A DNA stretch of 64,000 bases from JBBQFI01 sp038321775 (GCA_038321775.1 JBBQFI010000004.1:124001-188000); one strand, 5' to 3'. Positions 23,684-33,843 are shown, numbered from the stretch's first letter. Made by a program: numbers and translations. The notes: generated from the letters alone by a model not told the origin.

Positions 23684-25942
23684 ATGCGCAAGCTGATCCC
23701 GCTTATCTTTGTGGTTATTGGCTTGGTGAGCCCCGCGCAGGGCCAGATGCCAGTCACGCCGGGAAATCTTCCGGTCGAAATCAACTCCACCGGTGAAACG
23801 ACTTACGAGAACGGAATCGCTACCGCACGCGATAATGTCGCCATTCACGTCGGCGACACCGACATCTATGCCGATCACGCGAAATATAATTCCGCCACGC
23901 ATGACGTGGAAGTAGAAGGCAACGTCCGTATTTATCGCGCGACCCATCTTTACGTCGGAGAAAGCGGCGTTTACAACATCGACACGAAAGAGATTAAAGC
24001 CCGCAATATGCGCGCCGACTACGCTCCTTACTTTGTCGCCGGCCAGGACTTATCAGTTACTTCCGATAATGAGACGATCGTAAAAAACGCAACGTTCACG
24101 ACGGACGATTCCGCTAACCCGACCTTTCATCTCCGGGCCAATACCGTGCGCATTTACGAAGGCGATCGCGTTATTTTTCAACACGTATCGTTCTACATCG
24201 GTAAGGTCCCAATTTTTTGGTGGCCTTATCTTTATCAATCGCTTGATGACGCCTTCAGTTTTTCGATTTCACCTTCGTTTTTGAGCTCATGGGGACCTTC
24301 CCTTCTCACCATGGTGACCTTTCCGATTACGAAAGAAATACATGGTCGCCTTCGACTGGATTACCGGACACGTCGCGGCATCGCTCTCGGCTTCGAATCG
24401 GACGTGAACTACGGAAAAGACAAAGAGAGCTACCTCAAAGTTAAGACTTATTTTCTGCAGGATCAGAACCCCGAACTCAATCGAACGAACCTGCCGCGCG
24501 GCTCGATCCCGACTTCTCGTTACCGCGCCACTTTTCAAGATCGGACTTACTTCACCCAGAATCACGATCTCTATGCAACCGTCAATATCACGAAGTTAAG
24601 CGACGCATTTGTGTTGCAGGATTTTTATCAAAGCGAGTTCCGTTACGATCCGCAGCCCGACAACGTGATTGCCCTCACGAAAACGAATCCCTTCTACACG
24701 CTCACTGCCATTGGACGCTTCCAAGCGAACAGCTTTTTCGACACAACCGAGCGCTTGCCCGAACTAGCGCTCGATATTAAGCGCCACGGTCTGTTCGGTG
24801 GGCCGATATTTTACGAAGGCGAAACGAGCATTGCCGAGTTGAATCGGAATTTTGCGCGCAACTCGACTTTTCAGGATTACAGCGCCTTACGAGCCGATAC
24901 CTTCCATCAGTTGTTGTATCCCAACACTTATTTCGGCTGGCTATCGATCGTCCCCCGCGCCGGGTTTCGCGCGACTTATTACGATGAATCTCGCGATCTC
25001 GAGAAAACGATCTTCACGCCAAATCCCGATCCGTTGATTCCAGATTTCCTTTTGCCCGATCCGACGCTCAAGCAGCCGTTGCAGAGAGGCGGCGACGTGG
25101 TTCGCACGATTTTCGATACAGGCGTGGAAGCGTCTTTCAAATTATCGCGAGCTTGGGAAGGTGCGCAAAGCCGCGCGCTTGGTCTGGATGGCTTGCGTCA
25201 CATCATCCAGCCGTTCACAAATTTTTCTTACGTTTCCGACACAAATCCTGATCCGGCGTCCATTCTTCAATTCGATCGGTATCAGCCTTCCACGCAATTG
25301 CGCCCGATCGATTTCCCTCAATTTACTTCCATCGATTCAATCGACGACTGGTCGATTTGGCGAGTAGGAGTGCGCAATCGACTGCAAACGCGACGGGACG
25401 ACCTAACCGTGAGTTGGTTCGAGTTAGAAACCTACATCGATGTAAATTTCAACAACCCGTTCGATAAGACGCAATACTCTAACCTTTTTAATCGGCTTCG
25501 TTTTACGCCTCTGCCTTGGGTCACGTTTTCGGTGGACTCGCAAATTCCGGCGTTCGATCAAGGATTCACCGAAGTTAATACCGCCGTCATTCTTCAACCG
25601 GTAGCCAATCTACAGGTCAGCCTTGGCCATCGTTATCTGGACAACAACCCATTCTTCCTCAACAGCAGCTTGTTCACGTTCGGCGGTTACTATCGCATCA
25701 ATGACAATTGGGGTGTGGGCGTCGCCGAACAATACGAAGCGAACACCGGCATTCTCGAATCGCAGCGTTATTCCGTTTATCGTGACCTAACGAGTTGGGT
25801 CGCATCTTTCGGCGCAGTTATTCGCGATAACGCCGGGGTGAAGGAATACGGCGTCCTGCTTACTTTTACGTTGAAGGCGTTTCCGAAACTTGGCTTCGAT
25901 TTCAACTTCGATCCCGGCGGAGCCGGCGACACAACTCCGTGA
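23684..25942 (+). CDS. lptD: LptD/OstA-like LPS assembly outer-membrane protein
   Basis: About 752 residues from the ATG that begins a clear signal peptide (MRKLIPLIFVVIGLVSPAQGQ). An N-terminal OstA-type jelly roll (GIATARDNVAIHVGDTDIYADHAKYN, VEGNVRIYRA) precedes a large region of alternating strands rich in aromatic residues, typical of the LptD barrel. The role would be insertion of LPS into the outer leaflet. The protein contains no cysteine at all, so the disulfides that activate E. coli LptD do not exist here. It starts 54 bases after the CLF-like gene in the same direction. An upstream ATG at 23633 would add 17 unlikely residues. Confidence 0.85.
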   Translation: MRKLIPLIFVVIGLVSPAQGQMPVTPGNLPVEINSTGETTYENGIATARDNVAIHVGDTDIYADHAKYNSATHDVEVEGNVRIYRATHLYVGESGVYNIDTKEIKARNMRADYAPYFVAGQDLSVTSDNETIVKNATFTTDDSANPTFHLRANTVRIYEGDRVIFQHVSFYIGKVPIFWWPYLYQSLDDAFSFSISPSFLSSWGPSLLTMVTFPITKEIHGRLRLDYRTRRGIALGFESDVNYGKDKESYLKVKTYFLQDQNPELNRTNLPRGSIPTSRYRATFQDRTYFTQNHDLYATVNITKLSDAFVLQDFYQSEFRYDPQPDNVIALTKTNPFYTLTAIGRFQANSFFDTTERLPELALDIKRHGLFGGPIFYEGETSIAELNRNFARNSTFQDYSALRADTFHQLLYPNTYFGWLSIVPRAGFRATYYDESRDLEKTIFTPNPDPLIPDFLLPDPTLKQPLQRGGDVVRTIFDTGVEASFKLSRAWEGAQSRALGLDGLRHIIQPFTNFSYVSDTNPDPASILQFDRYQPSTQLRPIDFPQFTSIDSIDDWSIWRVGVRNRLQTRRDDLTVSWFELETYIDVNFNNPFDKTQYSNLFNRLRFTPLPWVTFSVDSQIPAFDQGFTEVNTAVILQPVANLQVSLGHRYLDNNPFFLNSSLFTFGGYYRINDNWGVGVAEQYEANTGILESQRYSVYRDLTSWVASFGAVIRDNAGVKEYGVLLTFTLKAFPKLGFDFNFDPGGAGDTTP

Positions 25943-26016
25943 TCGCTGCCCTGTTGCATTTTTTGGGTTTTGCCTGTTCGTTCCCGCTCTGCGATTGAAC
26001 GCAGTTCGTTTCTGTC

Positions 26017-27330
26017 ATGGACCTTTCTATTATCGGTTCCGGCTATGTAGGCCTCGTCACCGGCGCGTGCTTCGCCGATGTCGGGCACAACGTCATCTGC
26101 GTCGATAACGATCCGAAAAAAATCGAAGCGCTTCGGGCCGGTAAAGTTCCGATCTATGAGCCCGGCCTGGAAGAAGTCATTCATCGCAATGTCTCGGCGC
26201 ACCGATTGCGCTTCAGCGGCGACATTCAGGAAGGCGTCGATAACTCCCAGGTCATTTTCATCGCCGTCCCGACGCCGCAGCAACCCGATGGCAGCGTTGA
26301 CCTGAGCTTCATTGAAAAAGTGGCGCGCGAAATTGCGGCGGTGCTGAAAGATTATCGCGTCATCGTCGATAAAAGTACGGTGCCAGTAAAAACTGGCGAA
26401 AAGGTAGCGGAATCGATCAAGCGTTATAATCGGCACGGAGCGAAATTCGATGTCGTAAGTAATCCGGAATTTTTGCGTGAAGGTTGCGCCATCGCGGACC
26501 TGATGCATCCGGATCGCATCGTCATCGGCGCGCAAAGCCAGCAGGCCGTCGATCTGATGAAGAAGATCTACGAGCCATTCATGGCGCCGATTCTGGTGAC
26601 CGACATCAACAGCGCCGAACTGATCAAGCACGCCGCCAATTCGTTTCTTGCTCTGAAAATTTCCTACATCAACGCTGTTTCCGCGATCTGCGAAGCGAGC
26701 GGCGCCGACGTTGAAAAAGTTGCCGACGGCATCGGGATGGATCGAAGGATCGGGCGGAATTTTCTCAACGCCGGAATCGGTTACGGCGGTTCGTGTTTTC
26801 CAAAGGACATCGCTGCGTTCATCACCATCAGCGAACAACTCGGCGTCCCGTTTACTCTTCTGAAGGAAGTGCAACGCATCAATGCCGCACAGAAGGACCG
26901 CTTCTTAAAAGCGCTTCGTGAAACCTTGTGGGTTTTTCGGGACAAAAAAATCGCGGTCTGGGGACTCACTTTCAAACCAGACACGGATGATATTCGCTCG
27001 TCGGTCGCGATCGATCTGGTGGCCGACATGTTGCGCGAAGGAGCGCACGTGAGTGTTTACGATCCGAAAGGAATGGAAAGAGCACGCGAAGTCGCGGCGA
27101 TTTCCAAAGCGACATTTGCCGGCTCGGCTCTCGAAGCGCTGGAAGGTGCGGAAGCTCTCGTCATCGCGACGGAGTGGAGCGAGTTTTCCAATATCGATCT
27201 GGCGGTAGTAAAGGAACGTATGACGACACCAATCGTCTTCGACGGACGAAACGCTTTCGATCCGCAGACAATGGCGGAACTCGGTTTCCATTATCATTCT
27301 ATCGGTCGCCAGGTGGTGAAGCCGGACTGA
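26017..27330 (+). CDS. ugd: UDP-glucose 6-dehydrogenase
   Basis: 437 residues. N-terminal NAD domain MDLSIIGSGYVGLVTG, IYEPGLEE, then VDKSTVPVKTG, SNPEFLREG, and the catalytic Cys260 in GYGGSCFPKD. The C-terminal UDP-binding domain has WGLTFKPDTDDIR. It oxidises UDP-glucose to UDP-glucuronate for envelope polysaccharides. The gene may be transcribed together with rsmB, which starts 18 bases later. Confidence 0.97.
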   Translation: MDLSIIGSGYVGLVTGACFADVGHNVICVDNDPKKIEALRAGKVPIYEPGLEEVIHRNVSAHRLRFSGDIQEGVDNSQVIFIAVPTPQQPDGSVDLSFIEKVAREIAAVLKDYRVIVDKSTVPVKTGEKVAESIKRYNRHGAKFDVVSNPEFLREGCAIADLMHPDRIVIGAQSQQAVDLMKKIYEPFMAPILVTDINSAELIKHAANSFLALKISYINAVSAICEASGADVEKVADGIGMDRRIGRNFLNAGIGYGGSCFPKDIAAFITISEQLGVPFTLLKEVQRINAAQKDRFLKALRETLWVFRDKKIAVWGLTFKPDTDDIRSSVAIDLVADMLREGAHVSVYDPKGMERAREVAAISKATFAGSALEALEGAEALVIATEWSEFSNIDLAVVKERMTTPIVFDGRNAFDPQTMAELGFHYHSIGRQVVKPD

Positions 27331-27348
27331 CGAGCAGTCGCACGACTT

Positions 27349-28584
27349 ATGTCGGCACGCAGCATCGCGCTGGCGGCATTGCGCGAATGGCGCAAACGCG
27401 AACGATTCGCCGACGTCATTATTCAGGAGATTCTGGGAAGGGAGTCGCTGGGTGATTCCGATCGTGGATTTGCGCGCGAACTTTTCTACGGCGTTTTACG
27501 CCAACTGACGCTCCTCGATTTTTGGATCGGAGAGCTCCGCAAAGGAGAACTAGACGATGAGTCGCGCGATATTCTGCGTCTTGGCCTCTATCAATTATTC
27601 GTCCTCCGAATTCCAGCGCACGCGGCCATTAACGAAACGGTAGAGTTAGCGCGAAAAAAACAGCGCGCGCTGATAAACGGCGTCATGCGCTCGGCGCAAC
27701 GCGACACGCAGGCGCTGTTTGCGGCGGCCAACGCTCAGCCACTTGCCATCCGCTCTTCACACCCGGAATTCTTGATCGAACGCTGGCAGAAACAGTTTGG
27801 GAAAGAAGCGACGATTGCGCTGACTGGTTGGAACAACATTCCGCCGCCAGTCTATGGACGAATCAATCGTCTTAAGATTCAGCCGGAAGAATTTTTGCGC
27901 GCCTTTCCGAACACTCACAGCGTATCCTCCGATTCCGATTTCATCGAGCTTGCTCAAATACCCGCCGACGCTCTTGCGTCAGGATTCCTGTATATCCAGG
28001 ATCCGAGCACAATGGTCGCATGCGCAATGCTTGGTGCGCAGCCTAACGAGAAGATCCTGGACGCGTGCGCCGCGCCCGGAGGAAAAAGCGCTGTGATCGC
28101 GCAGCAAATGGAGAATCGCGGCTCGCTCATCGCGACCGACAGTCAACCGGAACGCATTAACCGATTGCGGGAGAACCTGGATCGTCTCGGCGTTCAGATC
28201 GCAAATGTGATGTCGCAAGATTGGATTGAACAAATCAAAGAATCATCGTTTACAAAGTTTGATCGCGTCCTGGTCGACGCACCTTGCAGCAACACGGGAG
28301 TCATGCGCCGGCGCGTAGACGTGCGCTGGCGGCTTAGGGCCGATGATTTCGTCCGTATGCAAAAACTGCAACTCGCAATCACCGATAACGTCATCGGTTT
28401 GCTTAAGCGCGACGGCGTTTTGGTTTACAGCACCTGCAGTCTGGAACCGGAAGAAAACGAACAGGTCGTAGCTTGTCTTTTGCAGAAACATCCTGGGTTG
28501 AAACTAACCGAGCAAAAATTCCTCATGCCATTCCGCGACGGAATCGACGGCGCGTTCGCCGCAAAATTTATTCGCACAAAGTAA
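27349..28584 (+). CDS. rsmB: 16S rRNA m5C967 methyltransferase RsmB
   Basis: 411 residues in the two-part layout of RsmB (Sun): an N-terminal NusB-like domain (1-140, with GFARELFYGVLR and RIPAHAAINETVELA) and a Rossmann methyltransferase domain. SAM binding is by DACAAPGGKSAVIAQ, and the two catalytic cysteines lie in VDAPCSNTGVMRRR and YSTCSLEPEENEQV. It methylates C967 of 16S rRNA. Residues QPNEK before the SAM motif are encoded by a copy of the dispersed 9-mer. Confidence 0.95.
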   Translation: MSARSIALAALREWRKRERFADVIIQEILGRESLGDSDRGFARELFYGVLRQLTLLDFWIGELRKGELDDESRDILRLGLYQLFVLRIPAHAAINETVELARKKQRALINGVMRSAQRDTQALFAAANAQPLAIRSSHPEFLIERWQKQFGKEATIALTGWNNIPPPVYGRINRLKIQPEEFLRAFPNTHSVSSDSDFIELAQIPADALASGFLYIQDPSTMVACAMLGAQPNEKILDACAAPGGKSAVIAQQMENRGSLIATDSQPERINRLRENLDRLGVQIANVMSQDWIEQIKESSFTKFDRVLVDAPCSNTGVMRRRVDVRWRLRADDFVRMQKLQLAITDNVIGLLKRDGVLVYSTCSLEPEENEQVVACLLQKHPGLKLTEQKFLMPFRDGIDGAFAAKFIRTK

Positions 28585-28628
28585 CCGGCGTTTGCATCCA
28601 GCAGCACTGGTGGAATCGTTAGCTTCTT

Positions 28629-29735
28629 ATGCACGATCCGCGCTTCGACAAGCTGGCCAAACTTCTCGTGGGATATTCCACGAGACTCAAACGTAACGAA
28701 ACGGTTCTGATTGAGGCCTTCGATGTGCCGGACGAAATGACGATCGCGCTCGTGCGTGCGGCGCGCGATGTGGGCGCTTTGCCTTTTACGCAAATTCAAC
28801 GAGCGCGTGTCAGCCGCGAATTCGCTCTCAATGCCACTGAGCGCGCACTCCATTTGGTGGCGATTCATGAACTCACGCGCATGAAAAAAATGGATGCCTA
28901 TATCGGGCTCCGCGGGAGCAATAACATCACCGAACTTTCCGATGTGCCGGCGAACCAGATGAAGCTGCTCGCGAAAAAGATGCGGCCCGTGCAGGACCAG
29001 CGCGTGAAGAAAACGAAATGGGTCGTGTTGCGCTGGCCTACTCCTTCGATGGCTCAGCTCGCTGGCATGAGCACGGAGGCGTTTGAAGATTTTTACTTCG
29101 ATGTTTGCACTCTCGACTACCGAAAACTGCAGCCCGGAATGAAAGCGTTGAAGGCGCTCATGGAGAAGACCGATCGTGTGGAACTGAAAGGACCGGGAAC
29201 GGATCTGCGTTTTAGCATGAAAGGAATTTCAGCCGTGATTTGCGGCGGCGATCGGAACATTCCCGATGGTGAAGTATTCAGTTGCCCGGTGAAGGACTCG
29301 GTCCAGGGACACATCACATTTAACGCGCCGACGATTTATCAGAGCATCGGCTTCGATAATATTCGGCTCGAATTCCGAGACGGAAAGATCGTTGAGGCGA
29401 CGGGTAATCAAACCGAGAAACTAAACAAGATTTTGAATTCTGATCCGGGCGCTCGTTACATAGGCGAATTTTCGCTCGCCTTTAATCCGCGCATTCTCGA
29501 GCCGATGCGTGACATTTTGTTCGACGAAAAAATCGCGGGCTCCTTCCATTTTACGCCCGGCCAGGCATACGAAGAAGCCGATAACGGTAACCGCAGCCAG
29601 GTCCACTGGGACATGGTTAATATCCAACGTCCCGATTACGGCGGTGGCGAAATTTACTTCGACGGCAAATTGATTCGGCGCGATGGCGAATTTCTACCGA
29701 AGCAGCTTCGCTCGCTCAATCGCACTTCTCGTTAG
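28629..29735 (+). CDS. M29-family aminopeptidase
   Basis: 368 residues of the thermophilic-aminopeptidase (AmpS/AmpT) family. It has the N-terminal domain with KRNETVLIEAFDVP, the metal-binding Glu in NIPDGEVFSCPV, a second Glu-containing IGEFSLAFNPRI, and the final His/Asp ligands in GSFHFTPGQAYEE and QVHWDMV. It is a cytosolic metallo-aminopeptidase with broad specificity. It ends ACT-TCT-CGT-TAG-GGG, a variant of the dispersed motif supplying the stop. Confidence 0.9.
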   Translation: MHDPRFDKLAKLLVGYSTRLKRNETVLIEAFDVPDEMTIALVRAARDVGALPFTQIQRARVSREFALNATERALHLVAIHELTRMKKMDAYIGLRGSNNITELSDVPANQMKLLAKKMRPVQDQRVKKTKWVVLRWPTPSMAQLAGMSTEAFEDFYFDVCTLDYRKLQPGMKALKALMEKTDRVELKGPGTDLRFSMKGISAVICGGDRNIPDGEVFSCPVKDSVQGHITFNAPTIYQSIGFDNIRLEFRDGKIVEATGNQTEKLNKILNSDPGARYIGEFSLAFNPRILEPMRDILFDEKIAGSFHFTPGQAYEEADNGNRSQVHWDMVNIQRPDYGGGEIYFDGKLIRRDGEFLPKQLRSLNRTSR

Positions 29736-29753
29736 GGGCTCTGGGCCGGCGCT

Positions 29754-32700
29754 TTATCGGCGAGCGGCTCCGGGCGGACTGAGTTGAATCAATCCGATCT
29801 CACCGTTGCCACCGACTTGCATGCTCGCGACTTCGAAGACTGGGGCGCCTTCAATGGCGCTGGGGCCCGCTCCAGGCAATTGCACGGAGACATTCTTCGA
29901 GGTCGAATTCAAAACGATCGAGGCAATTTCGAACGACGGTGAAAATTCAACGGTGGCGATCTGAAACGCCGCCGTCATATGCACCGACGCTTTTCCTTGT
30001 TGCGAAGGAGTTAATTGGACTGGTGCACTTTCAAAGTTCGAAACCAGTTGCACACCCGCGATGGTAAAGGCCGGGGTCGTGATAACGCCGGGCTTTTGCT
30101 GTTGCGAAGGAGTGAGCCGAATCGTGCCGAAACCAGCGCCGCCGGCTTGAACTGTTGCCACTTCAAAAGTGATCTGCAGGTTCATTGCTGGTTGCGGGTG
30201 TTGCGACGGCGAGAGGCGCATCATAACGACCTTGGAGATGGGCTTGAGCTGAAGCGCGCCCATTTTAAAAGAAGGCGTCAACTGCAGAGAAGCAATCTCG
30301 CAAGAGAACGTGAGTTGAACGGAGGTGTGCATTGCTCCAGGTGTAGGCGCGGGAGCGCCGGCGGTCGCTCTGGTAGCGGGAGTTTGGGTCGGTTCAGGCA
30401 TGGTAACAGGTGTGGTTGATTGCTGCATTGCAGGTTCGGTGAAAACAATGGGCGGAGCAACTGGCGGTTCTGGTTCTACGATTGGAAGTGAAGCGGCGAC
30501 CTCGACCACCGCAGGAGGTTCGACCACCGGTACTTTCACAGGAGGAACAAACTTAGGCTCAGGTGCGGAAACCTCAGGCATGATACCGGCCGTTTGATAC
30601 GGAATTGGTTGACCCTGTCCGATCGGCTCAAGCTCGCTCTCTCTTTGTGGCGTCGCGGGTTCGATTATCTGTTCCCGCGAAGTAACGGGCTCGGCTCCTG
30701 AATATTTAATCTCGTCCGAAACAGGTTCGACAATTTCAGCTTCCTGAATCGCTTCATGCGGCGTTTCAGTTGGAGTTCCGATTGCACCGCGCGTCGCCTT
30801 CCCAGTTGGGAATACCGCACGCCGAACAGCGGGCTCCGTCGCTTTCAACTGCACAGAACGTCTGGGCGGTCCGGCAGTGAAACGACGCGGTGGATTTATT
30901 TCTTCGTTCACGCTTAAGCTCGAAATGTCCTCTTGAAACGAGGGGCTGGTTACTGGCGTCGCCGCCGCAGAAGTTACCCGACGAAATGAAGGCGACCACC
31001 GACGACGGATTTCAGTCACACTCACAAACAAGATTATGGCAACTCCAGCAACGAGGAGAGTCGTCACGAGAAGAGTGCGCCCACCGTTTAGATGCTCGCC
31101 GAGGGCAGGAGAATACTCACGAACTTGCGCGGGCGCGAGAACCGTCGCAGGAGTCGAGGTCGATTTCGCGGTTGCGACATTCGGTGGAGACGCCGTCGCA
31201 GCGACATTCGGTGTAGAAGGCGCCGGATTCGGTTTTTCTTCCGACGCTTTGTTGTTGGACTCAACTTTTGCTGTTGCTGGCGGCGCCACTACTGGCGCGG
31301 GCGAGTTTTCCGCCGCTGGCGCAATGACTGCGGCGCTTTGAGCAGCAACAGTCGGCGCCGGACTGATATCGGCCGACGAGGTCGTTGCTTCCATTCCGGC
31401 GATCGCCGGGCTCGCGCTCGGCGCTACACTCGGCGCGCTTTCTTTTGCAGGTTGTTTTTCTTCAACAACAGAGCCAGGAATCGGACTCGGCTCAACGCCA
31501 GGAAGCGATCCAGCCGGAGCTGTCGAATCGGCTGGTGCCACCGCCGTTTTTGCGGAAGCAACTTCTTCCGCCGACGCGGGGCTCTGCAGCCACCCGGCAT
31601 CGTAAAATGAATCGGCAAAAACCAAATTCAGCGCGAGCGAGTAAATCTTTCGTGCTGAAGTGATCCAGTCATTCGCCTTTGTCGGATTATCATGTTTAAA
31701 TTCCCAGGCAGCCTGCGCGTAATACAATGCTGGCGTATCGCCGGTGAACTGAAACTGATCCATCATCTTCTGCGCGCGGCTTTCCTTGCCCTCGAGCAGC
31801 AAGGTCATGAAAATCTTAAACTTGATCAGCTGCGCTGCCTGATTCTTGTCGCCACCGGGCGTCGCTGCAAAAAGCGACTCGAGACGATCGCGCGCTTTGC
31901 CATACTCCTTCTTCTTGAATGGAATTTGCGCGAGATTGAATTGCGCTTCGCGAAATTTCGGATCGCTCTTTAGCGCTTTTCGGAATAAGGCTTCGGCCTG
32001 ATCGAAATTCTTTTGCTCCATCAGAATTTCGCCGCGCAAATTTAAATAGGCCGGCTGATTTGGATCGGCCGTTTCCGCGTCGTCGAGAAATTTGAGTGCG
32101 CCTGGCAAATCGCGTTTCTCAAAAGCTTCCTGTGCGAGATCCAGTTTGCCTTTCGCATAGGCTTTTGTGCGCGCGTTACGCTCTGCTGCAGAAGTCAGTT
32201 CGAGTGCCGCGCGCGTTTGGCCCGCGGGCTTCTGTAGCCAACCGGCTTCGTACAACGACTCCGCGAAAAGCTTATTCAGTTGGGGCGAAAAATTTTTCTC
32301 TGCCGCTGCGATCCATTCCTTGGCCGCCTTTTCATCCTTGTGCTGCAAAGCGATTGCCGCATTTCCGTACTGCACCGCCGGCGTATCGTTCGACAGTTCG
32401 AACTTCGAGAGGAACGAATCCACCATGTTGTCCTTCCCCTCCAGAATGTAAGTGAGGAGAATCTTATATTGAATCAGCTGCGTTGCCTCACCCTGCAATT
32501 CCGCGGAATTCGAAGCGAGCAGAGTTTGGAAACGATTCCGCGCTTCCGCCCAATTTTTTTGCAGAAAAGGAATCTCAGCGAGATTGAAACGCGCATTCCA
32601 AAACTTCGGATCGAGCTCGACCGCGCGATAAAGTGCCGCTTCCGCCTTGTCGTAGATCCCCTGGCGCATGTAAATGACGCCACGCAGATTCTGTGATTCC

Positions 32701-32888
32701 GCCAAATCCGGCTGGCGCGCATCGATCGCCTCCAACTGCTGCAATGCTTCCGGGAAATTATTGGCGTCAAAAGCGCGAAACGCCTTGTCATATATCGACT
32801 CGAGTTCCGATTTAGACGGCGAGACCGTGTTCGCGGCGAAAGAACTCAGGACAAAAAATAGGATGATCGCGATTTTCGAGAATCTCAT
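29754..32888 (-). CDS. Large TPR membrane protein with C-terminal IQLTPSQQ-type repeats
   Basis: About 1,044 residues from the ATG that starts a signal sequence (MRFSKIAIILFFVLSSFAA); upstream ATGs at 32918 and 32900 are alternatives. Parts in order: two blocks of TPRs (each with FDANNFPEAL/RDLPGALKFLDD-type units and a repeated YEAGWLQ/YDAGWLQ segment), a Pro/Ala/Ser-rich linker, one membrane helix (TLLVTTLLVAGVAIILFV, about residues 600-630), a second low-complexity stretch, and finally roughly a dozen short strand-forming repeats alternating FEIATVQ-like and LTPSQQ-like units. The topology implies TPRs and the repeat region on opposite sides of the inner membrane. Function unknown; no family name recognised. 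Confidence 0.7.
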   Translation of the reverse strand: MRFSKIAIILFFVLSSFAANTVSPSKSELESIYDKAFRAFDANNFPEALQQLEAIDARQPDLAESQNLRGVIYMRQGIYDKAEAALYRAVELDPKFWNARFNLAEIPFLQKNWAEARNRFQTLLASNSAELQGEATQLIQYKILLTYILEGKDNMVDSFLSKFELSNDTPAVQYGNAAIALQHKDEKAAKEWIAAAEKNFSPQLNKLFAESLYEAGWLQKPAGQTRAALELTSAAERNARTKAYAKGKLDLAQEAFEKRDLPGALKFLDDAETADPNQPAYLNLRGEILMEQKNFDQAEALFRKALKSDPKFREAQFNLAQIPFKKKEYGKARDRLESLFAATPGGDKNQAAQLIKFKIFMTLLLEGKESRAQKMMDQFQFTGDTPALYYAQAAWEFKHDNPTKANDWITSARKIYSLALNLVFADSFYDAGWLQSPASAEEVASAKTAVAPADSTAPAGSLPGVEPSPIPGSVVEEKQPAKESAPSVAPSASPAIAGMEATTSSADISPAPTVAAQSAAVIAPAAENSPAPVVAPPATAKVESNNKASEEKPNPAPSTPNVAATASPPNVATAKSTSTPATVLAPAQVREYSPALGEHLNGGRTLLVTTLLVAGVAIILFVSVTEIRRRWSPSFRRVTSAAATPVTSPSFQEDISSLSVNEEINPPRRFTAGPPRRSVQLKATEPAVRRAVFPTGKATRGAIGTPTETPHEAIQEAEIVEPVSDEIKYSGAEPVTSREQIIEPATPQRESELEPIGQGQPIPYQTAGIMPEVSAPEPKFVPPVKVPVVEPPAVVEVAASLPIVEPEPPVAPPIVFTEPAMQQSTTPVTMPEPTQTPATRATAGAPAPTPGAMHTSVQLTFSCEIASLQLTPSFKMGALQLKPISKVVMMRLSPSQHPQPAMNLQITFEVATVQAGGAGFGTIRLTPSQQQKPGVITTPAFTIAGVQLVSNFESAPVQLTPSQQGKASVHMTAAFQIATVEFSPSFEIASIVLNSTSKNVSVQLPGAGPSAIEGAPVFEVASMQVGGNGEIGLIQLSPPGAARR

Positions 32889-33005
32889 GGAAGAAGGCAT
32901 AAAACCGTCGCTCGCCATCGAATACAAGCCAAATTTTTTCGCTCGGGACGGAGCAATTTCAATTTCCAATTCGAGCAAGATTTACGCCGATTAATTGGAC
33001 AAGGT

Positions 33006-33767
33006 TTACGTATTTAAGTTAGCGACGAGTCGAAGCCCCTCCAGCGTGAGGTTTGGGTGCACATATTCTATCAAAGGGACGCGTGACGCGATGAGTTGAG
33101 CGTAGCCGCCCGTGGCTACAACCTTCACCTTTCCCCGGCGAAATTGCTCGCTCTTGATTCGGTTGATGATTTCGCAAACCAGACCGCGGTAGCCAAAAAC
33201 CGCTCCCGAGATCATCGCCTCACGGGTGGATTTTCCAACTGCCCGTTTCGGTTCGCGCAAGCTAAGCCGCGGCAGTAAAGCCGTGCGTTGGTAGAGGAAA
33301 TTTGTCATCGCTTCCAAACCCGGCGCGATCACGCCGCCAATGTAAGCACCCTTGGCCGAAATGATGTCGAAGGTCACAGCGGTTCCGAAATCGACGACAA
33401 TCGCGGGGCTCCCGTATAGTTTCGCTACCGCGGCGGCATTAGCGAGACGATCCGCTCCGATTAATTTCGGCCGCGGATAGTCGATCGTGACGCCGAGATT
33501 GATGCGCGGCCCCAGCCATAAAATCTTTGTCGCGCCCACAGCTTTTTTTACGGCGGCATTTTTCGCCGGAACAACGGAACAAACGACGATGCGGCCCACT
33601 TTTTCTCCACGCAAAAAGGTACGGAGTTTTTCACTCGTTAGGCTGGGCGTGGGAATGCGCGCTGGTCGCGCGATCCGCGATTTGGTCGAGAAGGCGATCT
33701 TTACAAACGAATTGCTGATATCGATCAGCAAATAATCGAACTTGGATTTCGAATTCGCGCGCGCCAT
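33006..33767 (-). CDS. coaX: Type III pantothenate kinase
   Basis: About 253 residues from MARANSKSKFDYLL; a longer start at 33806 would add 13 residues. CoaX motifs are present: LLIDISNSFVKIAF (ATP phosphate loop), GADRLANAAA, VVDFGTAVTFD with the catalytic Asp, and GGVIAPGLEAM. It phosphorylates pantothenate, the first step of CoA synthesis, and needs a monovalent cation. It is divergent from hemB. Residues SLTSE are encoded by a copy of the dispersed 9-mer. Confidence 0.93.
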   Translation of the reverse strand: MARANSKSKFDYLLIDISNSFVKIAFSTKSRIARPARIPTPSLTSEKLRTFLRGEKVGRIVVCSVVPAKNAAVKKAVGATKILWLGPRINLGVTIDYPRPKLIGADRLANAAAVAKLYGSPAIVVDFGTAVTFDIISAKGAYIGGVIAPGLEAMTNFLYQRTALLPRLSLREPKRAVGKSTREAMISGAVFGYRGLVCEIINRIKSEQFRRGKVKVVATGGYAQLIASRVPLIEYVHPNLTLEGLRLVANLNT

Positions 33768-33843
33768 CGATAGCAGCCGCCTACATGGAACGCTTACCGG
33801 CGTCAAGCTTGCGACGTTCCGTCGCTGCGGCTAGCCTCGCGCT

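Noticed and set aside
30015..31610. Long plus-strand frames opposite the large TPR gene
   Set aside because: They mirror the repetitive Pro/Ala/Gln coding strand and have Arg- and Gly-rich shadow composition.
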